Counted from the first letter of the stretch, positions 1 to 10,970 are shown. The stretch is DNA of 64,000 nt from Bettongia penicillata ogilbyi (GCA_023548195.1 JAJHZJ010000532.1:1692725-1756724); one strand, 5' to 3'. Made by a program: numbers and translations. Notes: generated by a model not told the origin, from the sequence alone.

Positions 1-199
1 CTGCCACTCATTATATTCACAACTTGACTGCAGGTTCAACTTGCAAATATGGATCCTTTGCTATGACTTCCTTTGTTCGAGATTGGGATTATTTGGGGGA
101 AGAAATTTGGCACTGATTTGGAGCAAGGGCTGAAACAATGTTTTTTGTTTTTGACTTTGTATATGTAGTGCTAAGTAAGATGCCTTGTGAAGGTTCATA

Positions 200-310
200 G
201 ACTGAAAAGCTGGAAAGGATCTTAGAAGTCATCAACCTTTTATTTTGGAGATGAAGAAATGGAGGCCTGGGATGGTTAGGTGGCTTGCACACAGATGGAA
301 AGTTACAGAG
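200..310 (-). repeat. MIR/CORE-SINE fragment, antisense
   Basis: The stretch reads like the reverse of a MIR core, with 'ctggaaaggatcttagaa' followed by a degenerate 'gatgaagaaatggaggc'. This is the antisense form of the MIR segment that in sense carries the 'cctcatctgtaaa' block. It is old and diverged. No function is expected. Confidence 0.5.
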
Positions 311-727
311 CATGATTATAAACACAAATCCTTCACCTTGGGATCCAGTGTGCTTGCACTACGCTATCTAGTAGGGTGTTGACAGATACGTATTGAATTA
401 AACTGAATTGGTGCAAATACTGCGATGCCCAACGCAGTTTCTACATTGCAAATAATTTCACAGAAGCAGCCTCTTTCTTTTTACAGGGAATTTCCTTCCT
501 ACAATTAACAATGGGTAAGTAGAGCTATTCTAAAAATTTTCCTCGAGATTCCAGACTTTTGGCTGATATTATTCATGCTCGATAAAATTTTACTAACAAA
601 CAAAAACCCATCAGTCTCTTTATTTATAAGTAGTGATGTGAGAGAAGAGCTACAGAGACATTACATTAATTCTTAAATTTTGTTAATGAAAATTACAGTA
701 CTTTTCTATAACAGATTTTGATGGAGA
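311..727. other. Unassigned, AT-rich
   Basis: No gene, RNA or repeat that I can name. Composition is AT-rich and of ordinary complexity. Confidence 0.4.
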
Positions 728-843
728 ATTTATCAAGCACTTAGTGAGTGCTAAACATGGTGTTAAATGTCGAGATACAAATATAAACAAGCAAGATAGT
801 CCTTGCCTGTGAGCAACGTCTAGTATTCTGATGAAGTAAGACA
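728..843 (-). repeat. LINE-2 3' end, antisense
   Basis: 'atcaagcacttagtgagtgc' is followed by 'gagatacaaatataaac' and 'agtccttgcctgtgagca'. This is the reverse of the usual L2 tail (ctccttgagggcagggact, tgtatccccagc, agtgcttaataaatg). It is diverged and partial. Confidence 0.55.
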
Positions 844-969
844 AATAAAGGGGAACTGGGAAAGGGATTGTGTGGAGACCTGGTGCAAGGTGAGATAAGG
901 AGACAAGGCTCACTTATCACAGCCAGGTGTCCCAAGGGTGGAGTCAAGATTCTACAAACCTACTTTTGT

Positions 970-1365
970 GGTCCTTCAGAGCAATTTTTCCAGCCTTATT
1001 AGACATGCCCCCTCTGTCTATACTCCATAATCCAGCCAATCTCCATTTTTCTGCTTCTCACTCCATCTCCCGGCTCCAGGCTTTTCTTTCTTTGCATGCT
1101 CCATATCTGGAATGCATGCCTCCTTTCCTTCATAGATCTCTTTCTCCCCTCAAGACTCAGCTCAATGCTTTTCTGATCCTCCCAAATGCGAGAGCTTTCT
1201 TTCCTAAACTCCTGTACACTTAATTATCTTATATTTAATCTCTTTATATGTATTCTGCATTTACTTATATATGTACTTATATTACGAAGGAAGCTTCTTT
1301 GAGGGTAGATATTTATATCCTGAGCACTACATAGAGTAAATGTTTAATAAATGTTTGTTGATTAA
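970..1365 (+). repeat. LINE-2 (L2) 3' end, sense
   Basis: The segment follows the L2 consensus through the last part of ORF2 and the 3' UTR in order. It has 'atctcccggctccaggc', 'atatctggaatgcatgcc', 'caagactcagctcaatgc', a diverged 'gaagcttctttgagggt', and the tail 'taaatgtttaataaatgttt'. L2 is an old, inactive non-LTR retrotransposon that also helped mobilise MIR. Many stops and indels show it is dead. Confidence 0.75.
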
Positions 1366-2414
1366 GAAAAATACCATTTTTAAGTAAGCTTGAAATCCTT
1401 GGTCAAAACTTTGAGGTCACCCATGTGGAGAAATGGTAAAATTCCTTTCATCTGACTTTGTTTAACTTCCAGAAATTGAACAGAGGGTGACAGAGTGAGC
1501 AACAAAGGTGGAGTTGGGAGAATAAAAAAAAGAAAAGTGGAGCTGATGAAGGAAAGGGCTTGGATCAGAAATTTTTTAATTTATTATTGGTGGAGGTGGC
1601 TCAGCGTTAGAGCACAGAATCTTGATAGCACACCTAAATGTCGCATACTTCTATATGACACTGGGATACTCTGGTATCCTCTTTCTGGAGTCATATAGTA
1701 CAAGTTGCTGGCAATCAGTGGACTTTAGGGGTGGTTCTTTTAAAGTGACAATAATTCATTCCTACAGCAGATCTCTCCTAGTCATCATTGCTTCCACTTG
1801 CATCATTACAAAAGGAGATTGGGAGGATTAAGTTCCATTTTTCTTTGCTCTGTCAGGCCATCATCAAAGATAGGATGCTTGGCTGGATGAAAAGTAAATT
1901 AGGTCCAACAGAGAGCAAGCCTTCAGGCAGTAGAAAAGGCTCTTCAAGCAGCTAAGATTTTCAGCAATTTCTCAACTATTTTCTTCTTTCACAATTTTGC
2001 TCTTTCAAAAGAAAAAAAGTATAATAAAAACCTCACTGATTCATATTAATGGTCACATTGAAAGCCAGTGTGGAGGGAAAGAGCCCAAATGACAAAATAT
2101 TTTCTATAAATATGGTTTTATTACTTTTTATTATATGGAATAACTCAAGCCAGACCAAGGAAATGTTGCCTACCAGAAGTGCAGAGAGAACTAGCTGTTA
2201 GGGTGACATAAGAATGGTTTGTAATTACCATATCAGTTGTTTGTACTTTTACTGTACACAGTCAGGAGAAGGCAGGGGAACCCATGGGGTCATATCTTGG
2301 AGAGTTCAAGGTTCTGTGTGAACAAAGGATGTGAAGAAAAGGCTTTGAGAGAACCAGAAGGTGTAGTTTTTGAATCAGAACCTGGGACTGGAAGGACAGT
2401 GCTTCCTTTTCAGC
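1366..2414. other. Unassigned stretch
   Basis: No recognisable gene or repeat apart from short A-rich runs. Open frames of 60-70 codons lie here but have no domain, no neighbours and no coding bias that I can see. Confidence 0.4.
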
Positions 2415-2623
2415 CAAAAAAAAAAAAGAAGGAATGCAAAAGAAAGCAGGAAAGAAAGAAAGGGAGAAAGGAGAAAAGAAAGGTGTGTGTGTGAGAGAGA
2501 GAGAGGAAGGAAAGAAAGAAAGACAGAAAGGAGAGGAGGAAGGAAAAGAGGAAGGAAGGAGGAAGGAAAAGAGGAAGGAAGGAAGACAGAAAGAAAAGGA
2601 AGAAAGAAAAAAAGAAAAAAGCA
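2415..2623 (+). repeat. Purine-rich GAAA/GGAAG tract
   Basis: About 210 bases of almost pure purine on the + strand, starting with a 12-A run and continuing as degenerate (GAAA)n, (GGAA)n and (GA)n with one short TGTGTGTG break. Overlapping open frames here translate as Lys/Glu/Arg repeats or, antisense, as Ser/Phe/Leu repeats. They are artefacts of composition. Confidence 0.95.
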
Positions 2624-3439
2624 AGGTAACTAGTTTCTATTTCCAGCCACTTGTAGGGGCTGTTAGGTAAAGTGCCAGGTGCCAAAAGCCTAGACTTCAG
2701 GATCAGCTCTGAAAAGAGGAAAAGGTCTTTGCCAAGGATTTATCAACACCTAAAATTGCTTCTCTCTCTTCCCTGGACCAAGGCAGTTTATTAAATATTC
2801 TAAACCCCTTGCCTGACTCAAACAGTCATTACTTGAATTTGGAGTCATCCTTGTAAAAACAAAAACCCTAGAGAAGGTATTAATATGTACAAAAGAGTGA
2901 AATCACCCCATCTTTTCTTAGCAATGGTAGGATGCTGCAACAACAGGAGCATATGCTTGATCTGTGTACTTTGGCTGAGCTAAGCCTAGCCCTACATATT
3001 TTCCCTTCTATAATCCAGGAAGTTTGACTTAGCAGGGAAGGGCCCTACTGACCAGCTGAGTTGGACAGCAGATAAAAATCCAGTAAGTTGAAGGTTATGT
3101 AGTTATTGCAAAGTCAGTTCTAGAATGCTCAGAGTAGAGGTGAGGATGGAACAGGGTTTGGTCATTGTAACAGATCAACCTCCCCTTTCATCTTCCCAAG
3201 GATGGAATTGAATGGGTTCACCAACTGCCAGTGATCTTCAAAGACTTGACTGTCTAGTTCTCTGGATAGGAGTGCCCACTGCTGGATGAGTAACAGAAGG
3301 AAGGCTACTGGGATGTGATGTGAGAGAACTCTAAGATGCTGGTCCCTGGGCAAAGGGCCCCTGTGGATTGGAGCTGAGATAGCCTAGACAAAGGGCACTT
3401 CCTTTGCCAAATCTTACCTTGGCAAACAGTGTATACTGC
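2624..3439. other. Unassigned stretch
   Basis: Ordinary complexity, no recognisable repeat or gene. Confidence 0.35.
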
Positions 3440-3600
3440 GGGAGAAAAGAAAGAGTTAGCTGTTCTAGAGCCAGCTGTGACACTGTCTTTGGACAAGTCA
3501 CTTCTCTACTCTGTGCTCAGTTCCTCATTTGTAAAATAAAGTAGAGGACTGGAAAAAATGACCGCTAAGATCTCCCTTCTATTTCTGACATTCTGATACT
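3440..3600 (+). repeat. MIR, sense
   Basis: Contains the MIR core in order: 'gacactgtctttggacaagt', 'cttctct', 'tcctcatttgtaaaataaa', then 'gaggactggaaaaaatgacc' and 'taagatctcccttctattt'. It is an old CORE-SINE copy lacking most of the tRNA-like head. Confidence 0.75.
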
Positions 3601-5000
3601 TAGTCACATGGTGAGCTTGCTCAGGTCCCAGTGACCACGAGCTTGCTTTTCCTCACCATCCTTAGTTTCAAAAGAGAAATATAAATTATTTTAGGAACTT
3701 AGGATCACGCTTTCAGACTTAGGCATTAAGCACATCATTCATAGTCTTTGCAATATTCTTGAGCAACCCTAGATTTCAGGAGAAGCAACAGCCTAAATTT
3801 TGGCTTCACCTCTGACACCATTTGCTTCAAGAAGTACCTTCTCGAGTAGCCTTTCCTTATCCCTGCATGGTCTCACAGCAAAATGATCAATGCCTCTCCT
3901 TTATGAGCAAAATTCCTTTGGAAAGAGTCCCAAGGAGGGCTATAAGACTACAAGAGCCTCACCTCCTAGTGACCTTCTCCCTCCTACCTAATAGCTGCTT
4001 TGGCAAACATCCTTGATCCTGCCAACCTGTGAAAGAGAAGGCTGGAACTTGGGAACAGGGCCAGGTATTTCACAGGGTGCAGCAGTGCCAAAGTAACAGC
4101 TGCCTTGACTTAAGCTTTTTAATCTTAGATTATTATTTTTGCCTTCTACTATGAGCTAGACCATGGCAGAAAATAAAGAACTTTAATGCCACCTTTTTTT
4201 CCAAGGTTAGCAAGTTTGCTAGGAAAGAAAGGGCACCATCATAAAATAGAAATAAAAATGGAACAAAGCGAGAATTCTTACTAAGATTTTTTCTTTGTCC
4301 ATAAAAGGCTTTATTGTGCTCTGTTATGACACAGAAGCTGAAATCCTAAAAGATCCCATTTCTAAATGTATCCCTTTACAAAGCTCCTGACATAGGCACA
4401 AAGTCATGGACAGCTACAGAGCAGAGCAAAATCAGGGATGCTCAGAAAACAGATCTGGAGATAAAAACCTAGAGACAGTGAGGGTTTATTAGTCCCTGGA
4501 TCTCATTTATCAAGGAAGGAGAAGCAGCCCTTGCCTCGAACACAGATGTCTTACAGCTGTCCCTTAAGAACCAGCATTTGACCAGGCGTGGCCTATAATT
4601 TCTATTTCCAGTTTTGACATGGGTGGATTGCTTCAGCTTAATAGTTTAAAGCTGAGGTAGGGGTATTACGTCCACAGTAATTACAAAACCAATATGGAGA
4701 GTCCCTAGGAGCAGAGAGATGGGGAGGAAAGTGCAGCCAGGATGTCCCAAGAGAAGCGAATCCACCTACTCCAGAAACAGAGCAGATCAAGGCCAGCATG
4801 TCCATCCGCAGTGGGACCAGGTACTTCCAGACTAGGTGAGATAGGGAGACTGAGTCTAAAAAAAGCCAACCCCAAACTGAGACCCTCTTCCAAACTGCTT
4901 CAGGAGCTCCCTTTTCTCTCTGCCTCCTAAGGTACTCAGATACTGTAGGACCCAAAGCCCCAAACTGCTGGCCTGCTTCTGATTTACAAAGGCACTTATG
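3601..5000. other. Unassigned stretch
   Basis: No gene recognised. Open frames near 4.6-5.0 kb on both strands overlap one another and lack any domain signature. Diverged old repeat is possible but not readable by eye. Confidence 0.35.
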
Positions 5001-5069
5001 GATATCTCCAGTGCTTAGTACAGTGACTGACACACAGGAGGAGCTTAATAAAGGCTTACTGACTGATTA
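5001..5069 (+). repeat. LINE-2 3' terminus, sense
   Basis: 'atctccagtgcttagtacag', 'gactgacacacaggagga' and 'gcttaataaaggcttactga' match the last ~70 bases of L2. The upstream L2 body is not recognisable. Confidence 0.65.
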
Positions 5070-5200
5070 ACAGGCATGTATCTCCAATAATCAAGCAGTG
5101 GGAAAATGCACTGAGCTCCCATTCATAAGCTGGGAACTATTTATATGTGAAATCTTGTTTTCCAAAAAGAGGAGAGCTGTTCATCCATTTGATGGAGGGG

Positions 5201-5583
5201 TGTGTATGTATATATGTGTGTTTGTGTGTGTGTTTGTATGCATGTGTGTATGTGTGTGTATGTATATATGTGTGTGTGCATGCATATATGTGTATGTATG
5301 TGCATGTGTGTATATGTGTATGTGTGTGCATGTGCATTTGTGTGTATGTGTGCATTTGTGTGCGTGCATGCATGTGCGAGTGTATATGTGTGTGCATTCA
5401 TGCGTGTATATGTGTATGTATATGTGGGTGTATCTGTGTATCTGTGTATACATGTGAGTATATATGCATGTGTGTACATACGCATGCATGTGCATTTGTG
5501 TGTTTGTGTGCATGTGCGTGTATGTGTGCGTGCGCATGTGTGTATGTATGTGCGAGCTATATGTGCGTGTGAGTGTGTGTACA
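5201..5583 (+). repeat. Compound (TG)n/(TATG)n microsatellite
   Basis: About 380 bases of alternating purine-pyrimidine sequence, mostly TG with interspersed TATG, TGCATG and TATATG units. Six overlapping open frames run through it and translate as Cys/Val/Tyr/Met or Thr/His repeats. They are not genes. Flanking DNA is unique on both sides. Confidence 0.97.
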
Positions 5584-5754
5584 CAAAATGACCTACATCT
5601 TAAATATTCATGTTTCCTTTATTTTCATCCTTGTCGAACTATAGCCAGACTCTCAGTCTGCCATCTAGTGGCCATTATCTCAAACTCACTTGGAAACTGG
5701 CATCATAAAACCTGTTCACTATATAAAAATGAGAAACAAATGAACTGATTAATC

Positions 5755-5850
5755 AACAAGCATTTATTAAGCCACTGTGTGTCAGGCAATGTGCCAGAAA
5801 CTGAAAATACAAAGATCCCGGCTCCCTGGGGAGCTCAGTAAACAGCAGCT
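5755..5850 (-). repeat. LINE-2 3' end, antisense
   Basis: 'tcaacaagcatttattaagc', 'actgtgtgtcaggcaatgtg' and 'gaaaatacaaagatccc' give the reversed L2 tail. Confidence 0.65.
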
Positions 5851-6621
5851 CGTGGAGGTCAGAAGCCACGAGGCAACAGTTCACCATGCTACATAGGACA
5901 AAGGAAAAGGCAGGCTTGGATGGAAAGAAGATGGGACTGAAGAAATTGGCAGAATTGAAGAAATTGGCAGGCTTTCATCCAAAGTGAGACAGAGGTTAAC
6001 AGATGGGAAGCAATGCCTCTTTGATAAATGTGGTGCAGAGCGGTGCTAACCGTGCAGCAGGTCAATGACTGCACAGCTCATTTGAAAGAAGACATAGCAA
6101 GGAATATTAACAACACAACGGCAGACTCCGGTTCACTCCTGAGCTTACAGAGAAAACTTCAGCCGAATGTATCATCAATAACTGGGATTGCAGTGTTAAT
6201 GGGTGTAACCTGCACTCTTTCCACCAATGTCACATCCCATCACAAATGGCCTTGAAGAGACAACAATCTGATAGCAGCTCTAAGTCCTCTCCTCTCCATA
6301 TTATAATGTGTGTATATAATATATATCACAAAAAGTACAAACCATCTACATTCTTCATTTTTTTTTAAAACAAAGAATGCTAGGACTCTAACTTGAAAAC
6401 TTCTATTTTCCTCAGATAATTTTAACCAGACAATTTTAACTCAGACAATTTTAATTTGTTCCTCTCCCTTTTTTGGGAAAAAAAAAAGTGGTTGGCTTTG
6501 AATCCTTGATACTTTTATCAGAGCACTAGGTTAGTGCTATCCATAAATGATATTTTGGCTTCTCCACATTTTTATGTATATCCTAAACACAAATGTGAAA
6601 TACTCAATGCTTTTGCCTTAG
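5851..6621. other. Unassigned stretch
   Basis: No named repeat. It includes a small duplicated block ('gaagaaattggcag' twice near 5,940-5,970) and a short TA-rich run at 6,300-6,330. Confidence 0.35.
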
Positions 6622-6861
6622 GCTCAGTTCAAGTTTCACGACCAACATAGACCTGAAGCAACTGACAAAGCCGTTTGGTTCTGCAGCGACTCCCTGGGAC
6701 GGCTGCTCATCTGTTTTGCCTCCTATTTGCTTGTGAGCCTCGAGATCACCCAGCTCAGAGTCCTGAAACACAAGCTGCTGCCACATATTACTGGTGGATC
6801 CTACAAAGCCACCTTCTCTGACAAAGCACCAAAAAGACGAGAAGTCACATGGATTTCTTAG
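6622..6861 (+). CDS. Possible terminal exon or pseudogene fragment, unknown
   Basis: I do not recognise this. A frame stays open for 79 codons and ends in TAG at 6,859-6,861. It begins immediately after 'aatgcttttgccttag', which reads as a pyrimidine tract plus AG splice acceptor. The upstream in-frame stop is that same TAG. Base composition is clearly more GC-rich than the flanks, and third codon positions are mostly G or C, unlike nearby chance frames. The predicted peptide has a hydrophobic stretch of about 18 residues at residues 29-46 (starting LGRLLICFASYLL) and a basic tail (KAPKRREV). No partner exon was found in the window. It could be a real last exon, a decayed processed copy, or chance. 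Confidence 0.2.
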   Translation, partial: AQFKFHDQHRPEATDKAVWFCSDSLGRLLICFASYLLVSLEITQLRVLKHKLLPHITGGSYKATFSDKAPKRREVTWIS

Positions 6862-7849
6862 ACTGCTTACAATGCTGTTTGTAGAAATATTTCCAGTCTA
6901 GTCTTGGAGGCCTTGGGTCATGGAACTTCCCTTGTTTTCTTAAGGAGATTTCTAATAGGGGAATACATTTGACTTCTCTTTTGGTTCTTTTATTTCCTCT
7001 TTCACAGGGAGAAAACCCAAACTAAACAATGCTGAGTGAACTGAACTCAATTCTTGGCCTCTAAGTCTTGAGATCTGAGATGAGAAGATTTATCCATCCA
7101 GGGGTTCTTCAAGTCTTCTGAAATGAGCAAACGCTTCCAAATACATAACAATTCCTTTTTATTTGAAACATCTCTACTCTTTTTCCCTTGTGGATTTAAC
7201 AGAGAAACAGGATCCAGTGAAAAAGAACCTTACACAGTCATCTGGAGGAAAAATATTCTCAATCTTCTTTTAATTAAGATCTCATTCATCTGAATATTTT
7301 GACTTTATTCTTCTACAGCTTCCCACCATGCACTTCCTCTTCGCCTAGTCGCTGAATCTTTGGCTAGCTTTCACTGTCTTCCTGGAGCCTTCCTCTGCTT
7401 TGGGGTTATGGGGGACATAAATACTGCAGATGACGTGTCTCTCCAACGTGTTGACGAGTAGGGAGAATGGGAATTTTATGTCTCTTCTTCACTTGGGCCC
7501 ATCGACATCCCGGGATGAATAAGCATCTAACCAAACCAAGAGCGTGAGAACATATGAATTCATGAGAGGAAGAAAAGAAAGGAAGATATTTCAGAGAGCC
7601 TGGATTACATTCAGTCACATGGTGGGCGAGGGGGCAGGAGAGGAGGGAAGCAATTATAAATAGTCTAACACACTGTAGACTCTTGGCCAATCTCACCCTC
7701 TGTTTTATCCACTCGCACTGTACCTCATCACTATAAAATCCAATATATGTTTATGTTTAATAAATTGAATACTTAGGGCAGCAAAAGAAACTGCTGGTGG
7801 GGTCTCTTTTTTAAAAATGGAAACCTCACAAAATGTCAGAGATCATTTA
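6862..7849. other. Unassigned stretch
   Basis: No repeat or gene recognised. A second acceptor-like sequence ('tttcctctttcacag') lies at about 6,990-7,007 but no supported frame follows it. Confidence 0.35.
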
Positions 7850-7965
7850 GTTCAACACAGTCATTTTATAGTTGAGGAAACTGAGGACCAGAGAGGTGAA
7901 AGTCATGCATCTAATCAGTGATGGAGATTGGACTAGAATTCAGAACCACTAACTTTCCCCCCTCT
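7850..7965 (-). repeat. MIR, antisense
   Basis: 'cattttatagttgaggaaac', 'tgaggaccagagaggtgaaa' and 'ctagaattcagaaccac' are the reversed MIR core and head. Confidence 0.7.
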
Positions 7966-9011
7966 TCCTCCCCCAGAATTCTTTCCTTAAAAATCTCAGT
8001 GAGAGCCAGTTGAAGAGGGGGGGGAGCTTCTCTCACTGAGAGATCCCTACTATAATGCTGTTACATGTAAACTGCTAAAAGCCCTCATCCACCAAAACTC
8101 AACATGGCCATAGGCACACACAGTGGGAGGTTCCTCCTCAGCTGTTGGCCTTCCACGCTCTTTGGAGCTAAGTCTATCTGTTCTGGATGGTTAGGAATAC
8201 ATCAGGCCCAAAGCTACATATGCTAAACAGCGAGGATGAGGATTTATTTTTAGACATCAGTGGCCTAGCTGTCCTGGTCAGACTTGATCTCCTCCCTCCT
8301 TGACCAGCTAAGAGCATGTTGCTTCCTGTCTCAAGATTCTGGGGGTCATTGAACACATGCAAGGGATGGGGCGACATGCTTACGAAACAGTTCTCAGAGA
8401 ATGGAAACAAGATGATTTGGGAATGATTTCTTCTCAAAACAATGTCCTCAGCACCCACCCTTTCCTCCCACCATGGAACCCATCCTGAAGGGATGCCAAG
8501 AATGCAAATAACAAAAGCATAAATACATGCAAAGAGCTTTACCCTTTCAAAGGACTCTCAAAAGAGGATGGTGCCCATAAGTTAACCCTCCAGTATCCCA
8601 TCGCTTGAAGTGAATGCTAAGTCTCAGAGTTCAGAAGGGCTTCATTCCTGACTGGTTTTCAGATTCAGCTTGTTAGGGGTGAGGGAAGGGGGAGTGAGCG
8701 CTGGGCCCATCAGACTACCTCATCACCTTCCTCTGTTTTCGTGATGACATTGTCCACCGCTGAATAGGAGCCCCCCAAACCCAACCTTTTACTCAAACCC
8801 TCGCATGGACACACAATGCGATACTTTCTGGGTTCCCAAAGCAGCAAGTGAGGGAAAGAAAAGATATCCATCTACTGAGCACTGTCCCTGTCTTTCCCTT
8901 TTTAAGGGCAGCCTCTATCAAGAACCAGCTCAAATCCTCATATCTATGAAGTGCCCCTGGTACCTTCTGATCAAAGAGGTCTCTTCTCTCCTCTGAAATT
9001 CCATGACATTT
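7966..9011. other. Unassigned stretch
   Basis: Nothing named. It contains a short G-run at about 8,017-8,025 and no supported gene. Confidence 0.35.
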
Positions 9012-9260
9012 AGGATCATCGTCATGTTCATCCTTCATTGCCAAAGAAGACCAAGCCATCAGAGACATGATGACATGACTTGCACTTGACTGTTTTTTGA
9101 GTGATGGAGGGCTGTGCAAGTCACCAGCCTCACTTCTCCTCCAGAACCATCTGAATACAGTGACCTGATATTCCTCAGGATGACTGGAGATAACCCAGGA
9201 TGCACTGGGAGAGAGACCTTGGCCCCTTTAGGCCAAAGTCTTTGCAGGTTCTCGCTAAGG
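9012..9260 (-). repeat. tRNA-derived SINE with long unique tail, antisense, 3' part
   Basis: This is the reverse complement of the tail seen in sense at about 32,520-32,690: 'ttcattgccaaagaagacca', 'gacttgcacttgactgtttt', 'caccagcctcacttctcctc', 'aggatgactggag'. The tRNA-like head is missing. The shared, ordered blocks show one SINE family distinct from the RTE-tailed SINEs in the window. I believe it is a marsupial MAR1-like family, but the name is from memory. Confidence 0.75.
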
Positions 9261-9317
9261 GTGAGGCAATGCCCATTCATTGAATAGACCTGTTTAAGAT
9301 GCAGTCAGGGCATGGCC

Positions 9318-9665
9318 CCTTCAATGAGGTCAATTTGAAAGGGAACTCAGAAGTCATTTAGTCAAGCTGTCCAACATGCTACTCCCTCTCCCACAACACT
9401 GCCCAAACCAGATTACAAGGTCATTGAGAAATAAATAAAAATACAATAGAACACAGATAATTCTAATATATGATTTTCTAAGTCCATATGGAGTGTGTAG
9501 GGATCCCTGTATGTGGTTTAGTGGCCCCTATTTCTATTTGAGTTTGATACAACTTTTCTAGTGAGAATTGAGGTCCCACAAGTAACAAGTGAGTGGTAGA
9601 AGTGGTATTTGAACCCAGATATCCTGACTCCAGATCTAGTATGGCCTCTTTTAGCTGTACCATTC
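9318..9665 (-). repeat. MIR, antisense, split by a MITE
   Basis: The left part has 'gggaactcagaagtcattta'. The right part (9,553 on) has 'gaggtcccacaagtaacaag' and 'tatttgaacccagatatcct'. A hAT MITE interrupts it at 9,364-9,552, so the MIR was there first. Confidence 0.65.
9364..9552 (-). mobile_element. hAT-type MITE, antisense, nearly complete
   Basis: Compared with the copies at 41,171, 10,145 and 55,594, this runs from a degraded end ('gctgtccaacatgct') through 'aataaataaaaatacaatag', 'gattttctaagtccatatgg' and 'gggatccctgtatgtggttt' to 'gagtttgatac'. The ends are imperfect inverted repeats of the form (CAGGG)GTGTCAAAC/GTTTGACAC, typical of Charlie-like hAT elements. No transposase is present. 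The flanks (tttagtc / tctagtg) weakly suggest an 8-bp target duplication. Confidence 0.65.
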
Positions 9666-9934
9666 ACCTAGCACTTGCTATGGATGTACTCGAACAGGAA
9701 GCATCCACTTCTCACTGCTCTGCTCATTCAATGCTGCCTAGAAGGATTTACCTCATTGTTCAGGCCCTGCTGCCTTTAGTCAAGTGTTTTCCCCAATGGC
9801 TCATTAAGAGAAGGCAAATATGCAGGAAGGATGTAGCCACAGTTAAAATCTAAATTTTTGCCTCATGGAAGAACAACAGGCTTGTGTAAAGCTTCTGCTA
9901 CCACTCCCAACGCATTCTGGAACCAGCTATGGAC

Positions 9935-10100
9935 AGAATACACTGGTATATAACTGGGCAAATTGACTACCACTCCAATTTCAGTGTGCCTCAATTTCCT
10001 CAACTGTAAAATACACGCACTACTTGTCTTTGTTGTTGTGAATGCTCAGCACAGTACCTGGCCCATAGTAGGTTCTTGATAAATGCTTACTGACTCCCTG
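9935..10100 (+). repeat. MIR, sense
   Basis: 'actgggcaaattgactacca', 'ctcaatttcctcaactgtaa' and 'acagtacctggcccatagta' follow the MIR core and its L2-like end. Confidence 0.65.
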
Positions 10101-10144
10101 TTGTGAGGATGCAGTGAGAAGATGATATAAAACATTCTGTAGAC

Positions 10145-10452
10145 CAGAGGGGCTATAAACATGCTGCCCATAGGCTGCATTCAGCTCTCAGGTTAGAATA
10201 TAATTAGAATACACACCAATCAGATTAGAATATAATTGGGAAATATCTAATAAAACAAATCTATAAACCCATGGATTTCTAAATCAACATGCAACTTAAA
10301 TGTTGACTGAGAAAACTACACGTTATCTATATTTTATGGTATTTTTATTTATTTTGTTAAATATTTCCCAATTGCATTTTAATTTAGTTTTGGCCATATT
10401 CAGCAGTGCTGTAGGCCTCATTTGGGTTTGTTTGTTGTATTTGACATCTTGA
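10145..10452. mobile_element. Palindromic (fold-back) hAT MITE pair
   Basis: Two copies of the same hAT MITE lie head to head. The left copy, antisense, runs 'ggctataaacatgctgccca', 'tataattgggaaatatctaa', 'tttctaaatcaacatgc'. The right copy, sense, runs 'atgttgactgagaaaac', 'gttatctatattttatgg', 'ttgttaaatatttcccaatt', 'gtatttgacatcttg'. The outer ends match the 3' terminal repeat in inverted orientation, and the 5' halves are missing from both. It could be one palindromic derivative family or two insertions in opposite orientation. Confidence 0.6.
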
Positions 10453-10512
10453 TTCTATATCATAAAACACAATTATCAGGAATGAAATAATAAAGGAGAA
10501 CCAATTATCTTT

Positions 10513-10750
10513 TGGGGGACCTCCGGTAGGTAGAGTGCTGGGCCTGAATTCAGGAAGATTCATCTTCCTGAGTTCAAATCTGGTCTCAGACACTAACTAG
10601 CTGTGTGACCCTGGGCAAGTCACTTAACCCAGTTCACCTCAGTTTTCTCATCTGTAAAATGAGCTGGAGGAAAAAATAGCAAACCAGTGTCTTTGCCAAG
10701 AAAACCCCAAATGGGCTCCCAAAGAGTCAGACATAGCTGAACAACCACAG
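10513..10750 (+). mobile_element. tRNA-derived SINE (RTE-tailed), sense
   Basis: The tRNA-like head is 'ccggtaggtagagtgctggg'. The Pol III B-box-like 'gagttcaaatc' follows, then 'tgtgaccctgggcaagtcac', 'ctcatctgtaaaatgagctg', and the tail 'tttgccaagaaaaccccaaa', 'gagtcagacatagctgaaca'. In reverse the tail resembles BovB/RTE LINE 3' ends, so mobilisation by an RTE-type LINE is the likely mechanism. Nearly full length, no coding capacity. Confidence 0.9.
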
Positions 10751-10869
10751 AAGCCATGGATTTATGGAAGTGGGGAAAGAGGGCTCCTGTTCTATTTTGC
10801 TCACAGTTTGCAGCACACAGGTCAGCATTATTTATCCTCTCCCTCATTTCGTATGTGAAGGTTTGGTTT

Positions 10870-10970
10870 CCCCCTTGAGAATGTCAGCTCCTTGAGAACA
10901 GAAGCCATATCAACTTTGGTTTGGGCCCGGACATAGTAGGGTCTTCAAAATGCTTGTACTGATTACCTTC
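10870..10970 (+). repeat. LINE-2 3' end, sense
   Basis: 'gaatgtcagctccttgagaa' and 'ggacatagtagggtcttcaa' match the L2 tail. Diverged. Confidence 0.55.

Noticed and set aside
2237..2685. Overlapping open frames rich in Lys/Glu/Arg or Ser/Phe/Leu
   Set aside because: They are translations of the purine tract and occur in several frames at once.
4638..5033. 131-codon minus frame
   Set aside because: Overlaps plus and minus frames of similar length and runs into an L2 tail; no domain or bias.
5098..5591. Seven open frames of 86-147 codons
   Set aside because: All arise from the TG/TATG tract (Cys/Val/Tyr/Met or Thr/His repeats), on both strands.
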